A DNA stretch of 64,000 bases, from assembly GCF_032461945.1 (NCBI RefSeq), contig NZ_JAWCUD010000006.1, forward strand, positions 62,001 through 126,000, given 5' to 3'. The DNA comes from Paenibacillus_E violae. GTDB lineage: Bacteria > Bacillota > Bacilli > Paenibacillales > NBRC-103111. Within the stretch, counting starts at the first letter, position 1. Each line of letters begins with the position of its first letter. The translations under genes were made by a program, and so were the position numbers. Below are positions 42,025-51,136 of this stretch, piece after piece. The notes under the pieces were generated by a model. The model was not told the origin of the DNA and made no database searches. It worked only from the letters and a program-made list of their open reading frames with translations.

Positions 42025-42465
42025 TTATTTTCTGTTGGCATAGGGATAGTAGTAATTTAATTCCTCGTCGAATGTAATGTAGTCCAGATTCACCATAAGC
42101 AGTAAGTAGCGCATGCCTGTAGCTGGATCGCTGATGATGATATGGTCGCGTCCTGCTGCTTCCAACTTGCCTTTGAAAATTTTGGCATTCCATTGCGAGT
42201 TATTTTCGTATGTCATGTAGAGCGTAGCCATTTTGCCAAGATTGAGCCGCAAAATATTCTCGATATAAGATTCTTCCATCGGTAGGCCAGGCACGTTTAC
42301 ACCGGTTTGCAGGCCAGATCCTGTAGATGGCAGTGTGGAGCCGCTAGGCTGCATAGGAACCATTTTGTTCGTAATGGCTGTTGGAACCGGGTAGGCTGGG
42401 TATGGATTTCCGCTGAATGTTGGCATTTGCGCTTGATTGCCAATTTTGTAAGGGTTATTCAACAT
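42025..42465 (-). CDS. gerQ: Spore coat protein GerQ
   Basis: 146 residues. A Pro/Asn/Gln-rich N-terminal half is followed by the GerQ core: PMEESYIENILRLNLGKMAT, then EAAGRDHIIISDPATGMRYL and YITFDEELNYYYPY. GerQ is a coat protein cross-linked by transglutaminase Tgl and needed for the cortex lytic enzyme CwlJ. A strong GGAGGATTTACAGTT site precedes the ATG. The Lys/Gln content suits cross-linking. Confidence 0.93.
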   Translation of the reverse strand: MLNNPYKIGNQAQMPTFSGNPYPAYPVPTAITNKMVPMQPSGSTLPSTGSGLQTGVNVPGLPMEESYIENILRLNLGKMATLYMTYENNSQWNAKIFKGKLEAAGRDHIIISDPATGMRYLLLMVNLDYITFDEELNYYYPYANRK

Positions 42466-42579
42466 AACTGTAAATCCTCCTTGGAGCTTTCCTAGTGGAA
42501 GCTTTCTTCTTGTGAAGCATACACCTCATCATATTGTGCATTCGCCTATTTGGTGACTGATTTCCCCGTTCATCTACAA

Positions 42580-42606
42580 AATAAAAAAGCTCCGAAAGGG
42601 AGCTTA
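42580..42606 (-). terminator. Terminator of the response-regulator gene
   Basis: On the minus strand AAGCTCCC, TTTC and GGAGCTT are followed by TTTTTATTTT. It overlaps the end of the coding region. Confidence 0.85.
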
Positions 42607-43296
42607 ATTCAGTAAAAATTTATATCCGACACCCCAGACGGTTTTGATATATTTCGGTTCTTTCGGGTCGGTTTCTAATTTTTTGCGAAGGTTTGCGATA
42701 TGTACATCTATGGCGCGCTCGGTAACATAGGAATCGAAACCGCGTACCCGGTTGAGCAGCTCCTCGCGGCTGTAAACACGGCCTTGATTTTGCCATAATA
42801 GCTTCATAATCTCGAATTCGGAGAACGTGGTCTCAATTAATTTGTTATGTACAAAAAGACACCGTTTCTCGAGATCCAGGTAGACGACCTGATTGGTTGA
42901 GGGTTCGGCTGCGGCAGCTGCAACATGGGCAAAAGCGGTCGAACGCCGCAATAAGGCTTGTACCCGTGCGGCTAGTTCTCTCATGGAGAAAGGCTTGCAT
43001 AAGTAATCATCTGCTCCCGTTTGCAGACCTTTAATACGGTCGGAAACTTCACTTTTGGCCGAAACCATGAGAATGGGTATAGTTGAAGCTGTTCGGAAGT
43101 AGGTGCATAGCTGGATTCCGTCAACATCTGGCAGCATGATATCAAGAACAATGACATCGGGATTGAAATCCCGGAACAAGGTTTCTCCTTGGCGGCCATT
43201 CTCCGCCCGCATGACTTGATAACCTTCTTCGTACAAATAAATGGACATCATTTCACCAATGCTTAGATCATCTTCAATAATTAAAACTTTAGACAT
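42604..43296 (-). CDS. OmpR/PhoB-family response regulator
   Basis: 230 residues. The receiver domain (about 1-120) has the acid pocket in IIEDDLSIGE and the phosphoacceptor in DVIVLDIMLPDVDG, with a Lys in LCKPFSMRELA. A winged-helix DNA-binding domain follows (about 130-228: FSEFEIMKLLWQNQGRVYSR, TVWGVGYKFLLN). No histidine kinase gene is adjacent, so its partner is unknown. The start is behind a GGAGGGGAA site. It is not linked by an operon to gerQ. Confidence 0.9.
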   Translation of the reverse strand: MSKVLIIEDDLSIGEMMSIYLYEEGYQVMRAENGRQGETLFRDFNPDVIVLDIMLPDVDGIQLCTYFRTASTIPILMVSAKSEVSDRIKGLQTGADDYLCKPFSMRELAARVQALLRRSTAFAHVAAAAAEPSTNQVVYLDLEKRCLFVHNKLIETTFSEFEIMKLLWQNQGRVYSREELLNRVRGFDSYVTERAIDVHIANLRKKLETDPKEPKYIKTVWGVGYKFLLN

Positions 43297-43440
43297 AAAC
43301 GTTCCCCTCCTTTTCCTTCAAAAGGCTCGGTGCTCGATATGCCGGACGCAACATTCGATCCTATATGTAACATGTTATCATTATCCATTTTGTGCCGTCC
43401 AGTTTTTAGGCAATAATTTCAATTTCTTTTCAAAAAAGAA

Positions 43441-43502
43441 AAAAGGAAGCTGGATGGTACTTGATCCCTAAAGATTAGGTCAAGTAATCCAGCTTCCTTT
43501 GG
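43441..43502. terminator. Terminator downstream of urtE
   Basis: AAAGGAAGCTGGAT and ATCCAGCTTCCTTT (43487-43500) form a 14-bp stem with an inner TACTTGA/TCAAGTA pair. It is very stable and acts in either direction. Confidence 0.85.
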
Positions 43503-43526
43503 TAGGTTGAGCATTCAGGAACGAAA

Positions 43527-44222
43527 TCATACGGTTAAGTGCTTTCGAACTTGATCTTCGCTCAACTGCTCAGCATGACCTTCGGCGGCAACCGTCCCCC
43601 GGTCTATGACATAATAATAATCCGCGATGCTCGTTGCGAACTCCAAGCTTTGCTCGACTAATAAGACGGCTATCTCCCTTCTCCGTTTAATGGATTCGAT
43701 AATGGCTTCAATCTCCATCACGATGGAAGGTTGGATGCCCTCCATGGGTTCATCCAGCAGCAGAAGTTTCGGACCGGCTGCCAGAGCACGGGCGATTGCC
43801 AGCTGCTGCTGCTGTCCGCCGCTGAGGTCTCCCCCTTTGCGGTGAAGCATTTGCCACAGAACGGGGAAGGTGTCAAAGAGAGATTCGGGCAGCTTCTTCC
43901 TCCCGTCTGTCGCGGCTTCAAGGCCGAGCAGCAAGTTTTCCTCAACCGTTAGCTGAGGGAAGATTTCTCGGCCTTGCGGCACATAACCGATGCCCGATTT
44001 TGCGCGCTGATCCGGAGGAAGAGTCGTGATGTCCCGCTCATTATAGTGAATGGAACCGGACTTGGGTTTAACCAGGCCCATAATGCTCTTCATGAGCGTT
44101 GACTTGCCTACGCCGTTACGTCCCATCAGACAAACGATCTGTCCAGGTTTCACAAGTACGTTTACTTGGCGAACGACCATGCTTTCCCCATAACCGGCTT
44201 CGATGTTTTGAAGATTAAGCAC
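43527..44222 (-). CDS. urtE: Urea ABC transporter ATP-binding protein UrtE
   Basis: 231 residues from GTG at 44222 (LNLQNIEAGYG start), the usual UrtE length. A longer reading into urtD would not be protein-like. Walker A GRNGVGKSTLM, signature LSGGQQQQLAIARAL and Walker B LLLLDEPMEG are intact. It is one of two LivF/LivG-like ATPases that drive the urea importer. It overlaps urtD by eight bases, so translation is coupled. Confidence 0.93.
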   Translation of the reverse strand: MLNLQNIEAGYGESMVVRQVNVLVKPGQIVCLMGRNGVGKSTLMKSIMGLVKPKSGSIHYNERDITTLPPDQRAKSGIGYVPQGREIFPQLTVEENLLLGLEAATDGRKKLPESLFDTFPVLWQMLHRKGGDLSGGQQQQLAIARALAAGPKLLLLDEPMEGIQPSIVMEIEAIIESIKRRREIAVLLVEQSLEFATSIADYYYVIDRGTVAAEGHAEQLSEDQVRKHLTV

Positions 44223-45006
44223 CGCGCTCCACTCTCCTTCCCAGATAAACCTCAGCCACCCTATCGTCATTCTGAATATCCAGCATTGTGCCCTCGCGAA
44301 GGACGGTGCCTTCATGCAGCACGGTGACCGTTTTGGCAAATTGGCGAACAAATGCCATGTCATGCTCGACCACGATAATCGTTTGGTCCGCTGCGATTTC
44401 ATGGAGCAGCTCGCCCGTCTTCTCGGTTTCGCTATCCGTCATGCCGGCTGCCGGTTCATCGAGCAGCAGAAGATCAGGCTCCTGCATAAGCAGCATGCCG
44501 ATTTCGAGCCACTGCTTCTCCCCGTGAGAAAGGGAGCCGGCACGCTCTTTGGCCTTGCCTTGCAGGCCGATCATAGCAAGTCTTTGGTGCAGGCGATCCC
44601 GCTGTTCGCTGGTCGTTTTGGCCCAGAGTGCGCTGAGAAGTCCGCGCTTTTGTTTCATGGATAAAGCTAGATTTTCAAATACCGTTAAGGTTGAAAAGAC
44701 AGAGGGGGCTTGGAATTTGCGTCCAATCCCGAGCTGTGCGATTTGGTGCTCTTGATGTTTGGCTAGATCAATGGTGTCTTTGAAAAAAACTTCACCTAGC
44801 GAAGGTTTCACTTTCCCGCAAATGACATCAAGGAGCGTTGTTTTACCGGCCCCATTGGGCCCGATAAGAAAGCGAAGCTCGCCGTATTCCAAGGAAAAGT
44901 CGAGATTGCGCAAGGCTTTAAAACCGTCGAAGCTTACCTCGAGCCCTTTTACGCTTAGTATTTTTGCGCCAGGCACAGGTTGTTGCTCTGCTAATTGTCC
45001 GAGCAT
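44215..45006 (-). CDS. urtD: Urea ABC transporter ATP-binding protein UrtD
   Basis: 263 residues. Walker A is GPNGAGKTTLLD, the signature is LSHGEKQWLEIGMLL (the His-containing form typical of UrtD), and Walker B is LLLLDEPAAGMT. It is the partner ATPase of UrtE. A strong AAGGAGGAA site precedes the ATG. Confidence 0.94.
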   Translation of the reverse strand: MLGQLAEQQPVPGAKILSVKGLEVSFDGFKALRNLDFSLEYGELRFLIGPNGAGKTTLLDVICGKVKPSLGEVFFKDTIDLAKHQEHQIAQLGIGRKFQAPSVFSTLTVFENLALSMKQKRGLLSALWAKTTSEQRDRLHQRLAMIGLQGKAKERAGSLSHGEKQWLEIGMLLMQEPDLLLLDEPAAGMTDSETEKTGELLHEIAADQTIIVVEHDMAFVRQFAKTVTVLHEGTVLREGTMLDIQNDDRVAEVYLGRRVERGA

Positions 45007-45052
45007 GGGAGGTTCCTCCTTCTTTTATTCATGAAACAAATGTCTGACCAGC

Positions 45053-46141
45053 TTATCTGGCTTCTTGCGAGGAAGAAATCGGCTTAGGCAGCACGGGCTT
45101 TTTCCAATTGGATGTGTAATGGGTAATAGTGCCGACAATTCCTTTGGGGAGTAAAAGCACAACAATAATGAACATCGCGCCGAGCATGATGGGCCACCAA
45201 GCGGGATAGGCTTCGCTGAACGTTGTTTTGGCGGCGTTGGTCACGAGAGCTCCGAGAACAGCGCCTCCGATGGTGGAACGTCCCCCGATAGCGACCCATA
45301 ACACCATTTCAATCGAGGGCACAATCCCCATTTGAGCGGGGGATATGATTCCTTCCTGAAGTACGAAGAGCACGCCGGCGAGTCCGGCCAATCCTGCAGA
45401 AGCGCAGTATATGAAAACTTTGTACGTAACTGGATTGTAGCCGATGAAACGTACCCGATTTTCTCCATCACGGATGGCTGTCAGAATATTTCCCATACGG
45501 CTGGTGACGAGCAGGCTGCATAGGATTAGCACGATGGCAACAACAGCTAAGGTGAGATAGAAGAAGATCAACTTGGTTGACTCTGCTTGCAGGTTTAAGC
45601 CTAAAAAAGAGTCGAAGTTCGTGAGCCCGTTCGTTCCGCCTGTGTAGCCTTGTTGGCCAACAAATAAGGTTACGGTAATAATGACAAGCGCTTGCGACAG
45701 AATGGAAAAAAAGGCACCTTTGATTCGGTTGCGAAAGGTGAAATAGCCTAAAATGAAGGCGACGATCATAGGAATGATGAGGGCTAGCAGAAAAGCCGCG
45801 CCTGCCGAATGGAAGGGAATCCAGAACCAAGGCAAGCTTTCTACACCGCTCCAGGACATGAAATCAGGCAGCTCTCCGGGATTTGCGGCTAGTTTCAGAT
45901 GCATCGCCATACAGTAGGCGCCGAGCCCGAAGTATACGCCATGACCGAGACTCAAGATACCGGTGTAACCCCAAATCAGATCAATGCCCATGGCAATAAT
46001 GGCATAGGCGAGAAACTTGCCGAGAAGCGAAAGGCGGAAATCAGACAAATACAGTGGAGCAAGAGCCAACACGATTAAAAAAACAGTGTAAACCATCAGT
46101 TTCATCTTGGATTGTCCGGCGAAAAGCATGGAAGATGCCAC
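45053..46141 (-). CDS. urtC: Urea ABC transporter permease UrtC
   Basis: 362 residues, LivM-like membrane protein with about nine to ten helices. Key segments are GYTGILSLGHGVYFGLGAY and AIRDGENRVRFIGYNPVTYK, the coupling-loop region. The GTG at 46141 is used; an ATG at 46129 is possible. It pairs with UrtB to form the channel. Confidence 0.9.
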   Translation of the reverse strand: MASSMLFAGQSKMKLMVYTVFLIVLALAPLYLSDFRLSLLGKFLAYAIIAMGIDLIWGYTGILSLGHGVYFGLGAYCMAMHLKLAANPGELPDFMSWSGVESLPWFWIPFHSAGAAFLLALIIPMIVAFILGYFTFRNRIKGAFFSILSQALVIITVTLFVGQQGYTGGTNGLTNFDSFLGLNLQAESTKLIFFYLTLAVVAIVLILCSLLVTSRMGNILTAIRDGENRVRFIGYNPVTYKVFIYCASAGLAGLAGVLFVLQEGIISPAQMGIVPSIEMVLWVAIGGRSTIGGAVLGALVTNAAKTTFSEAYPAWWPIMLGAMFIIVVLLLPKGIVGTITHYTSNWKKPVLPKPISSSQEAR

Positions 46142-46150
46142 ATCCTTTCT

Positions 46151-47056
46151 TCAATCTAAGGATCTTGAACGGATCGTCACAAGTCCCATCGGTTTCCATT
46201 GCAAGAAGGCGATGATAAGTGTGAAGACAAGTACCTTGCCAATTGTCGCACTGGTTGTGTACTCCAACGCGGTATTGAATACGCCAATGCCCAAAGCTCC
46301 GGCGACTGTACCAATCAGCTTCCCGATGCCGCCAAGCACAACAACCATGAAGGCGTCAACGATGTAGTACGTGCCGATCGTTGGTCCAATAGGTCCGACC
46401 AAGGTTAGTGCACATCCGGCAATGCCGGCCATTGCAGAGCCGAAAGCGAAAGATTGCGCATCTACTCGGCGTGTAGAAATGCCAAGGCAGGCAGCCATTT
46501 GCCGATTCTGCATCACGGCTCTCATCCGTCTGCCGCCTGCTGAGTGATATAAGTACATATAGATCACGAAGATACAGAGCGCGACCAGCGCAATAATGAA
46601 GAGGCGCTTGTAAGGCAGCGTGAGGTCCGCTGTAAGGTGGAGTCCGCCTTCCAACCACTCGGGAGCTTTCACCGCGACATTAGGCGCGCCGAATATGGAT
46701 CTGGCCAGCTGCTGCAGGGCTAAGCTGACGCCCCATGTGGCAAGCAGGCTGTCTAAAGGCCTGCCGTACATGAACCGAATGAGGCAAACTTCCAACAGCC
46801 ACCCGACAAGGAAGGCTACAGCGAAGGCGACGCCGAGCGAAACAACGAAATACCAGCCAAAAGCTGAGGCGGGCAGGAATTTTTGGAACCCGTGCTGGAC
46901 CAGATAGGCCATGTAGGCTCCAATCATAATAAACTCGCCGTGGGCCATATTCATGACATTCATAAGCCCGAATGTAATGGCGAGCCCAATAGCGATCAGG
47001 AGCAGGATGGAGCTAAGACTTAGGCCGTTGAATAATTGAAGCAGCAGCAAACTCAT
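46151..47056 (-). CDS. urtB: Urea ABC transporter permease UrtB
   Basis: 301 residues, LivH-like with about eight helices. Typical family segments are LMNVMNMAHGEFIMIGAYM and AVMQNRQMAACLGISTRRVD. It lies 9 bases before urtC and follows urtA by 97 bases. The start is behind AGGGGGAAG. Confidence 0.92.
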   Translation of the reverse strand: MSLLLLQLFNGLSLSSILLLIAIGLAITFGLMNVMNMAHGEFIMIGAYMAYLVQHGFQKFLPASAFGWYFVVSLGVAFAVAFLVGWLLEVCLIRFMYGRPLDSLLATWGVSLALQQLARSIFGAPNVAVKAPEWLEGGLHLTADLTLPYKRLFIIALVALCIFVIYMYLYHSAGGRRMRAVMQNRQMAACLGISTRRVDAQSFAFGSAMAGIAGCALTLVGPIGPTIGTYYIVDAFMVVVLGGIGKLIGTVAGALGIGVFNTALEYTTSATIGKVLVFTLIIAFLQWKPMGLVTIRSRSLD

Positions 47057-47153
47057 GACGATGCTTCCCCCTTAGTGAACCCCGAGTAAAATAATGAAAT
47101 CCAGGGCTGCCGTCAGGCAGACCTGGTTTCAAGAGCAATCCTATCGGTGAGCC

Positions 47154-48416
47154 TTATTTCTTCGTTACTTCGCCGCCCCATGGATACGTTTTGAGGAAAG
47201 GATCCGGCTTGAGCGGTTGACCGGAATTCCATACTTCTTTAATTAGCCCGTCAGCGCCTATTTGGCCGATACGCGCTGTTTTGGAAATATGCTGGTTCTC
47301 GCCATCGATGGTGACTTTACCTTCCGGTGAATTCCACTGGATGCCTTTGGCAGCTGCTTTTACTTTCTCTACATCAAATGAGCCTGCCTTTTTAACTGCT
47401 TCTGCCCATAGGTACACGGCGGTATAACCGGCTTCGATCGGATCATCCGTTACGCGGTCTTTCCCGTATTTCGCTTTGTAGGCTTCAACGAATTTTTTGT
47501 TCTCCGGTGTATCCGTTGTTTGGTAGTAATTCCAAGCCGTGTAGTGTCCATCCAGAACGGAAGCTCCAATACCGCGCACTTCTTCCTCGGCGATACTAAC
47601 CGACATGGTTGTTAAGTCCTTGGCCGTAATGCCAGCGTCTTTCAATTGCTTGAAGAAAGCTACGTTACTATCGCCATTGAGCGTATTGAAAACAACATCC
47701 GGCTTCTCTTTTTTAATTTTGCTAATAATTGTGTTGTAATCGGTGTGACCAAGCGGCGTATACTCTTCAGCGACAAGGGTGCCGCCTTCGGCTTTCAGCT
47801 GCTCTTTAATAATTTTGTTGGCTGTTCTTGGGAAAACATAGTCTGAACCGAGGAGGTAGAACTTCTTGCCTTTGTTTTGGAGGAGCCAGGTTACAGCGGG
47901 GATAATTTGTTGGTTCGTTGTTGCGCCTACATAGAAAATGTTCGGTGAGGATTCTACGCCTTCATACTGAACCGGATACCACAATAATCCTTTGTTTTGC
48001 TCGACGACCGGAAGGACCGCTTTACGGCTGGCTGATGTCCAGCAACCGAAAATTGTCACAACACTGTCCTTTTGCAGTAACTTCTTAGTTTTCTCTGCAA
48101 AAGTAGGCCAATCGGATGCGCCGTCTTCAATGACGGGCTTTAGTTTTTTGCCTAAGAGTCCCCCAGCTGCATTAATTTCATCAATCGCCATTAACTCCGC
48201 ATCTCGTACAGATACTTCACTAATGGACATCGTGCCCGTCAGAGAGTGAAGAATACCAACAGGTACAGTCTCGTCTTTCGTTTCCGCTTTGACTTCTGCC
48301 GCTTTCGTTGTTGCGGTGGATGCAGTAGGCTCCGACTTTGCACAGCCCGTTGCGACCAACATCAATGCCATGCTTAAAGCGACGGTGAGTTTCCCTTTGT
48401 TTCTTATCTCTCTCAT
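47154..48416 (-). CDS. urtA: Urea-binding lipoprotein UrtA
   Basis: 420 residues from the ATG at 48416, behind GGGAGTGGG (an earlier ATG at 48491 is not supported). A lipoprotein signal ends at LMLVATGCAK. The mature chain is a Leu/Ile/Val-binding (type I) fold: VPVGILHSLTGTMSISEVS at the start and GCWTSASRKAVLPVVEQNKG in the ligand region. It captures urea for UrtBC. It is first of urtABCDE. The divergent region to ureA holds two nitrogen-control boxes. Confidence 0.94.
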   Translation of the reverse strand: MREIRNKGKLTVALSMALMLVATGCAKSEPTASTATTKAAEVKAETKDETVPVGILHSLTGTMSISEVSVRDAELMAIDEINAAGGLLGKKLKPVIEDGASDWPTFAEKTKKLLQKDSVVTIFGCWTSASRKAVLPVVEQNKGLLWYPVQYEGVESSPNIFYVGATTNQQIIPAVTWLLQNKGKKFYLLGSDYVFPRTANKIIKEQLKAEGGTLVAEEYTPLGHTDYNTIISKIKKEKPDVVFNTLNGDSNVAFFKQLKDAGITAKDLTTMSVSIAEEEVRGIGASVLDGHYTAWNYYQTTDTPENKKFVEAYKAKYGKDRVTDDPIEAGYTAVYLWAEAVKKAGSFDVEKVKAAAKGIQWNSPEGKVTIDGENQHISKTARIGQIGADGLIKEVWNSGQPLKPDPFLKTYPWGGEVTKK

Positions 48417-48461
48417 TCTTCGTCCCACTCCCTTACTTACAAGATTTGGATTACAAGGCTT

Positions 48462-48491
48462 ATGATAAAGTGGGCAAAAGGTTAATGTCAA
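48462..48491 (-). promoter_or_regulatory. Probable urtA promoter overlapping a nitrogen-control box
   Basis: On the minus strand TTGACA (48491-48486), 18 bases and TATCAT (48467-48462) form a SigA-like promoter. The -35 hexamer is part of the TnrA/GlnR box at 48486-48502, so binding there would compete with RNA polymerase. Confidence 0.6.
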
Positions 48492-48502
48492 TATTCATGA
48501 CA
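48486..48502. promoter_or_regulatory. TnrA/GlnR box 1 (urtA side)
   Basis: TGTCAATATTCATGACA is a full match to the TnrA/GlnR consensus TGTNAN7TNACA. It overlaps the urtA -35. This placement suggests repression by GlnR, or complex control. Confidence 0.85.
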
Positions 48503-48602
48503 TATATCGGTTTTCATTTTGTGATTCATGCACATGAAAATGCAAGTTTTTTGTGCCTGATGTATAAAATATGGAATTTTATTAGAGAAATCACGTTTTT
48601 TA

Positions 48603-48619
48603 TGTTAATTAATATGACA
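48603..48619. promoter_or_regulatory. TnrA/GlnR box 2 (ureA side)
   Basis: TGTTAATTAATATGACA is a full match to TGTNAN7TNACA. It is centred about 51 bases before the likely transcription start of ureA (assuming a start near 48662), the usual place for activation by TnrA. Confidence 0.88.
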
Positions 48620-48626
48620 TTAAAGA

Positions 48627-48655
48627 TTTACAAGTATGAAATATCCGAATATAAT
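48627..48655 (+). promoter_or_regulatory. SigA promoter of ureA
   Basis: TTTACA (48627-48632), 17 bases, TATAAT (48650-48655). Eight bases separate it from the upstream nitrogen box. Confidence 0.75.
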
Positions 48656-48700
48656 AAGTGTAAAAGAATCCCATTATTCGGTTTTTGAAGAGGTGATGAT

Positions 48701-49003
48701 GTGCATTTAACCGAGCGTGAGAAAGAAAAGCTCCTCATTACAGTAGCTGCAGACTTAGCAAGGCGACGACTGGCAAGAGGCGTAAAGCTGAATTATCCCG
48801 AAAGTATTGCACTTATTACATCTGAAATTATGGAAGGCGCCAGAGATGGCATGACGGTTGCCGAACTGATGATGTTCGGTACGACCATTTTGAAAGCCGA
48901 GCAGGTTATGGAAGGTGTTCCTCAGATGATTCATGACGTACAGGTAGAAGCTACATTTCCCGATGGCACGAAGCTGGTGACGGTTCACCAACCCATTACC
49001 TAA
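48701..49003 (+). CDS. ureA: Urease subunit gamma
   Basis: 100 residues, the usual gamma length. Starts MHLTEREKEKLLI. Typical segments are ARRRLARGVKLNYPES and EGVPQMIHDVQVEATFPDGT. The start is GTG behind GAGGTGATGAT. It is first of ureABCFGD. It is structural, supporting the active site in UreC. Confidence 0.96.
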   Translation: MHLTEREKEKLLITVAADLARRRLARGVKLNYPESIALITSEIMEGARDGMTVAELMMFGTTILKAEQVMEGVPQMIHDVQVEATFPDGTKLVTVHQPIT

Positions 49004-49037
49004 CGAAATGGATGAATCGATCGAAAGGGGCGAGAAG

Positions 49038-49406
49038 ATGGTTCCGGGAGAATATCGAATAAACAAAGGCGTTATAGAAATGAATAAAGGCAGACAAACC
49101 GTCGAAGTCATCGTCACGAACACAGGAGATCGACCTATTCAGGTGGGCTCCCACTATCACTTTTTTGAAGTGAATCGAGCGTTGGCGTTTCCAAGAGAAC
49201 TGGCCTTTGGCATGCATCTGGATATTCCAGCGGGGACGGCCGTTCGGTTTGAACCCGGCGAGCAAAAGCCGATTCAGCTTGTCGAGTTAGGCGGAGCCAA
49301 ATTGTCCTATGGGCTCAATAACTTAAGCGAAGGGCCGGCCGTTAAAGACCAGATGTCCGATGAAACGAGAGCTAGATGGCAGGCATGGGAGGGGAAAAGC
49401 GTGTGA
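49038..49406 (+). CDS. ureB: Urease subunit beta
   Basis: 122 residues starting MVPGEYRI, behind AAAGGGGCGAG. An upstream ATG (49008) would not fit the family. Typical segments are TGDRPIQVGSHYHFFEVNRA and FGMHLDIPAGTAVRFEPGE. The stop overlaps the ureC start by four bases. Confidence 0.96.
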   Translation: MVPGEYRINKGVIEMNKGRQTVEVIVTNTGDRPIQVGSHYHFFEVNRALAFPRELAFGMHLDIPAGTAVRFEPGEQKPIQLVELGGAKLSYGLNNLSEGPAVKDQMSDETRARWQAWEGKSV

Positions 49407-51118
49407 GTCAAATAGATCGTAAGAGCTACGCGCTGATGTTCGGGCCTACGACCGGCGATGCTATTCGGTTGGCGGATACGGAATTATGGGCGCAAATTGA
49501 GCATGATTACACTGTCTATGGGGACGAATGCAAATTTGGCGGTGGGAAGGTCATCCGGGACGGCATGGGCCAGTCCAGTGGTGCCACCCGAGATCAAGGT
49601 GTGCTCGACACGCTGATTACGAACGCTGTCGTTATCGATCATTGGGGCATTGTGAAAGGCGATATCGGAATCAAAGATGGACATATCGTCGGAATTGGCA
49701 AAGCCGGCAACCCCGATATTATGGATGGTGTGCACCCGAATCTGATTGTCGGAGCAAGCACGGAGGTCATCGCTGGCGAAGGTAAAATCGTGACGGCCGG
49801 AGGAATTGATGCGCACATTCATTATATATGCCCTCAGCAGATCGAAACGGCGCTGTCCTCCGGCGTGACGACGATGATCGGAGGCGGTACAGGACCGGCG
49901 ACCGGCACGAATGCGACAACCTGCACACCTGGCGCCTGGCATATGCAGCGGATGTTGGAAGCTGCTGAAGCGTTCCCGATGAACTTGGGATTCACAGGGA
50001 AGGGAAATTCCTCCTTCTTGGCGCCATTAATTGAACAGATTGAAGCTGGCGCCATCGGTTTGAAGCTGCATGAAGATTGGGGAACGACACCGGCGGCCAT
50101 CGACACGTGCCTGAAGGCAGCCGATCAATATGACGTTCAGGTCGCCATTCATACGGATACATTAAATGAAGCGGGATTTTTGGAGGATACGCTGGCGGCC
50201 ATCAAAGGCCGTACCATCCACACGTATCATACAGAAGGAGCAGGCGGAGGGCATGCGCCGGATATCATCCGGGCCGCTGCTGAGCTGAATATTCTGCCTT
50301 CTTCGACCAATCCGACACGTCCTTACACCATTAATACAATTGAAGAGCATTTGGATATGCTCATGGTTTGTCATCATTTGGACAGCCGGATTCCTGAGGA
50401 TGTGGCATTTGCCGATTCGCGGATACGCCCGGAAACGATCGCTGCCGAGGATATTCTGCATGATCTTGGAGTGTTCAGCATGCTGAGCTCGGATTCACAG
50501 GCGATGGGACGGGTTGGCGAGGTTATCATCCGCACCTGGCAAACGGCGGATAAGATGAAGAAACAGCGGGGACCGCTCACTCCGGATACGGAGGAAGGCG
50601 ACAATTTCCGCATCAAGCGTTACATTGCCAAGTATACGATTAACCCTGCGATTACGCATGGCGTTTCGCATTTGGTTGGTTCCATTGAGCCGGGCAAATT
50701 TGCTGATCTAGTGGTTTGGAGCCCGATGTTCTTCGGGGTTAAACCTGATTTGGTACTCAAAGGCGGCAGCATTGCTTACGCGCAAATGGGAGATCCCAAT
50801 GCGTCCATTCCAACACCGCAGCCTGTGTTCGGAAGGCCGATGTTTGCGGCTTTCGGCAAAGCTTTGACCCAAAGCTCGCTGACGTTCGTTTCTCAAGCGG
50901 CTTATGACAATGGCATCGCGCAAAGGCTCGGTCTACAGAAGCGGGTTGAGCCTGTGAAGGGCTGTCGCGAAATTTCAAAGAAAGACATGATTCATAACAA
51001 CGAGACGCCTTCCATAGAAGTGAACCCGGAGACTTATGAAGTCAAAGTGGATGGCGAAGCCATCACCTGTGAGCCGGCGACGAAGCTTCCGATGGCGCAA
51101 TTATATTTTCTATTTTAA
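49403..51118 (+). CDS. ureC: Urease subunit alpha (catalytic)
   Basis: 571 residues, normal length. Nickel ligands and active-site residues are present: HIHYICPQQ, the carbamylated Lys in GLKLHEDWG, TYHTEGAGGGHAPD, and the catalytic-loop VCHHLDSRI. It hydrolyses urea to ammonia and carbamate. The GTG at 49403 overlaps the ureB TGA (GTGA). A GGAGGGGAAAAGC site precedes it. Confidence 0.97.
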   Translation: MSQIDRKSYALMFGPTTGDAIRLADTELWAQIEHDYTVYGDECKFGGGKVIRDGMGQSSGATRDQGVLDTLITNAVVIDHWGIVKGDIGIKDGHIVGIGKAGNPDIMDGVHPNLIVGASTEVIAGEGKIVTAGGIDAHIHYICPQQIETALSSGVTTMIGGGTGPATGTNATTCTPGAWHMQRMLEAAEAFPMNLGFTGKGNSSFLAPLIEQIEAGAIGLKLHEDWGTTPAAIDTCLKAADQYDVQVAIHTDTLNEAGFLEDTLAAIKGRTIHTYHTEGAGGGHAPDIIRAAAELNILPSSTNPTRPYTINTIEEHLDMLMVCHHLDSRIPEDVAFADSRIRPETIAAEDILHDLGVFSMLSSDSQAMGRVGEVIIRTWQTADKMKKQRGPLTPDTEEGDNFRIKRYIAKYTINPAITHGVSHLVGSIEPGKFADLVVWSPMFFGVKPDLVLKGGSIAYAQMGDPNASIPTPQPVFGRPMFAAFGKALTQSSLTFVSQAAYDNGIAQRLGLQKRVEPVKGCREISKKDMIHNNETPSIEVNPETYEVKVDGEAITCEPATKLPMAQLYFLF

Positions 51119-51136
51119 AAAATGTGGGTGATGCTC

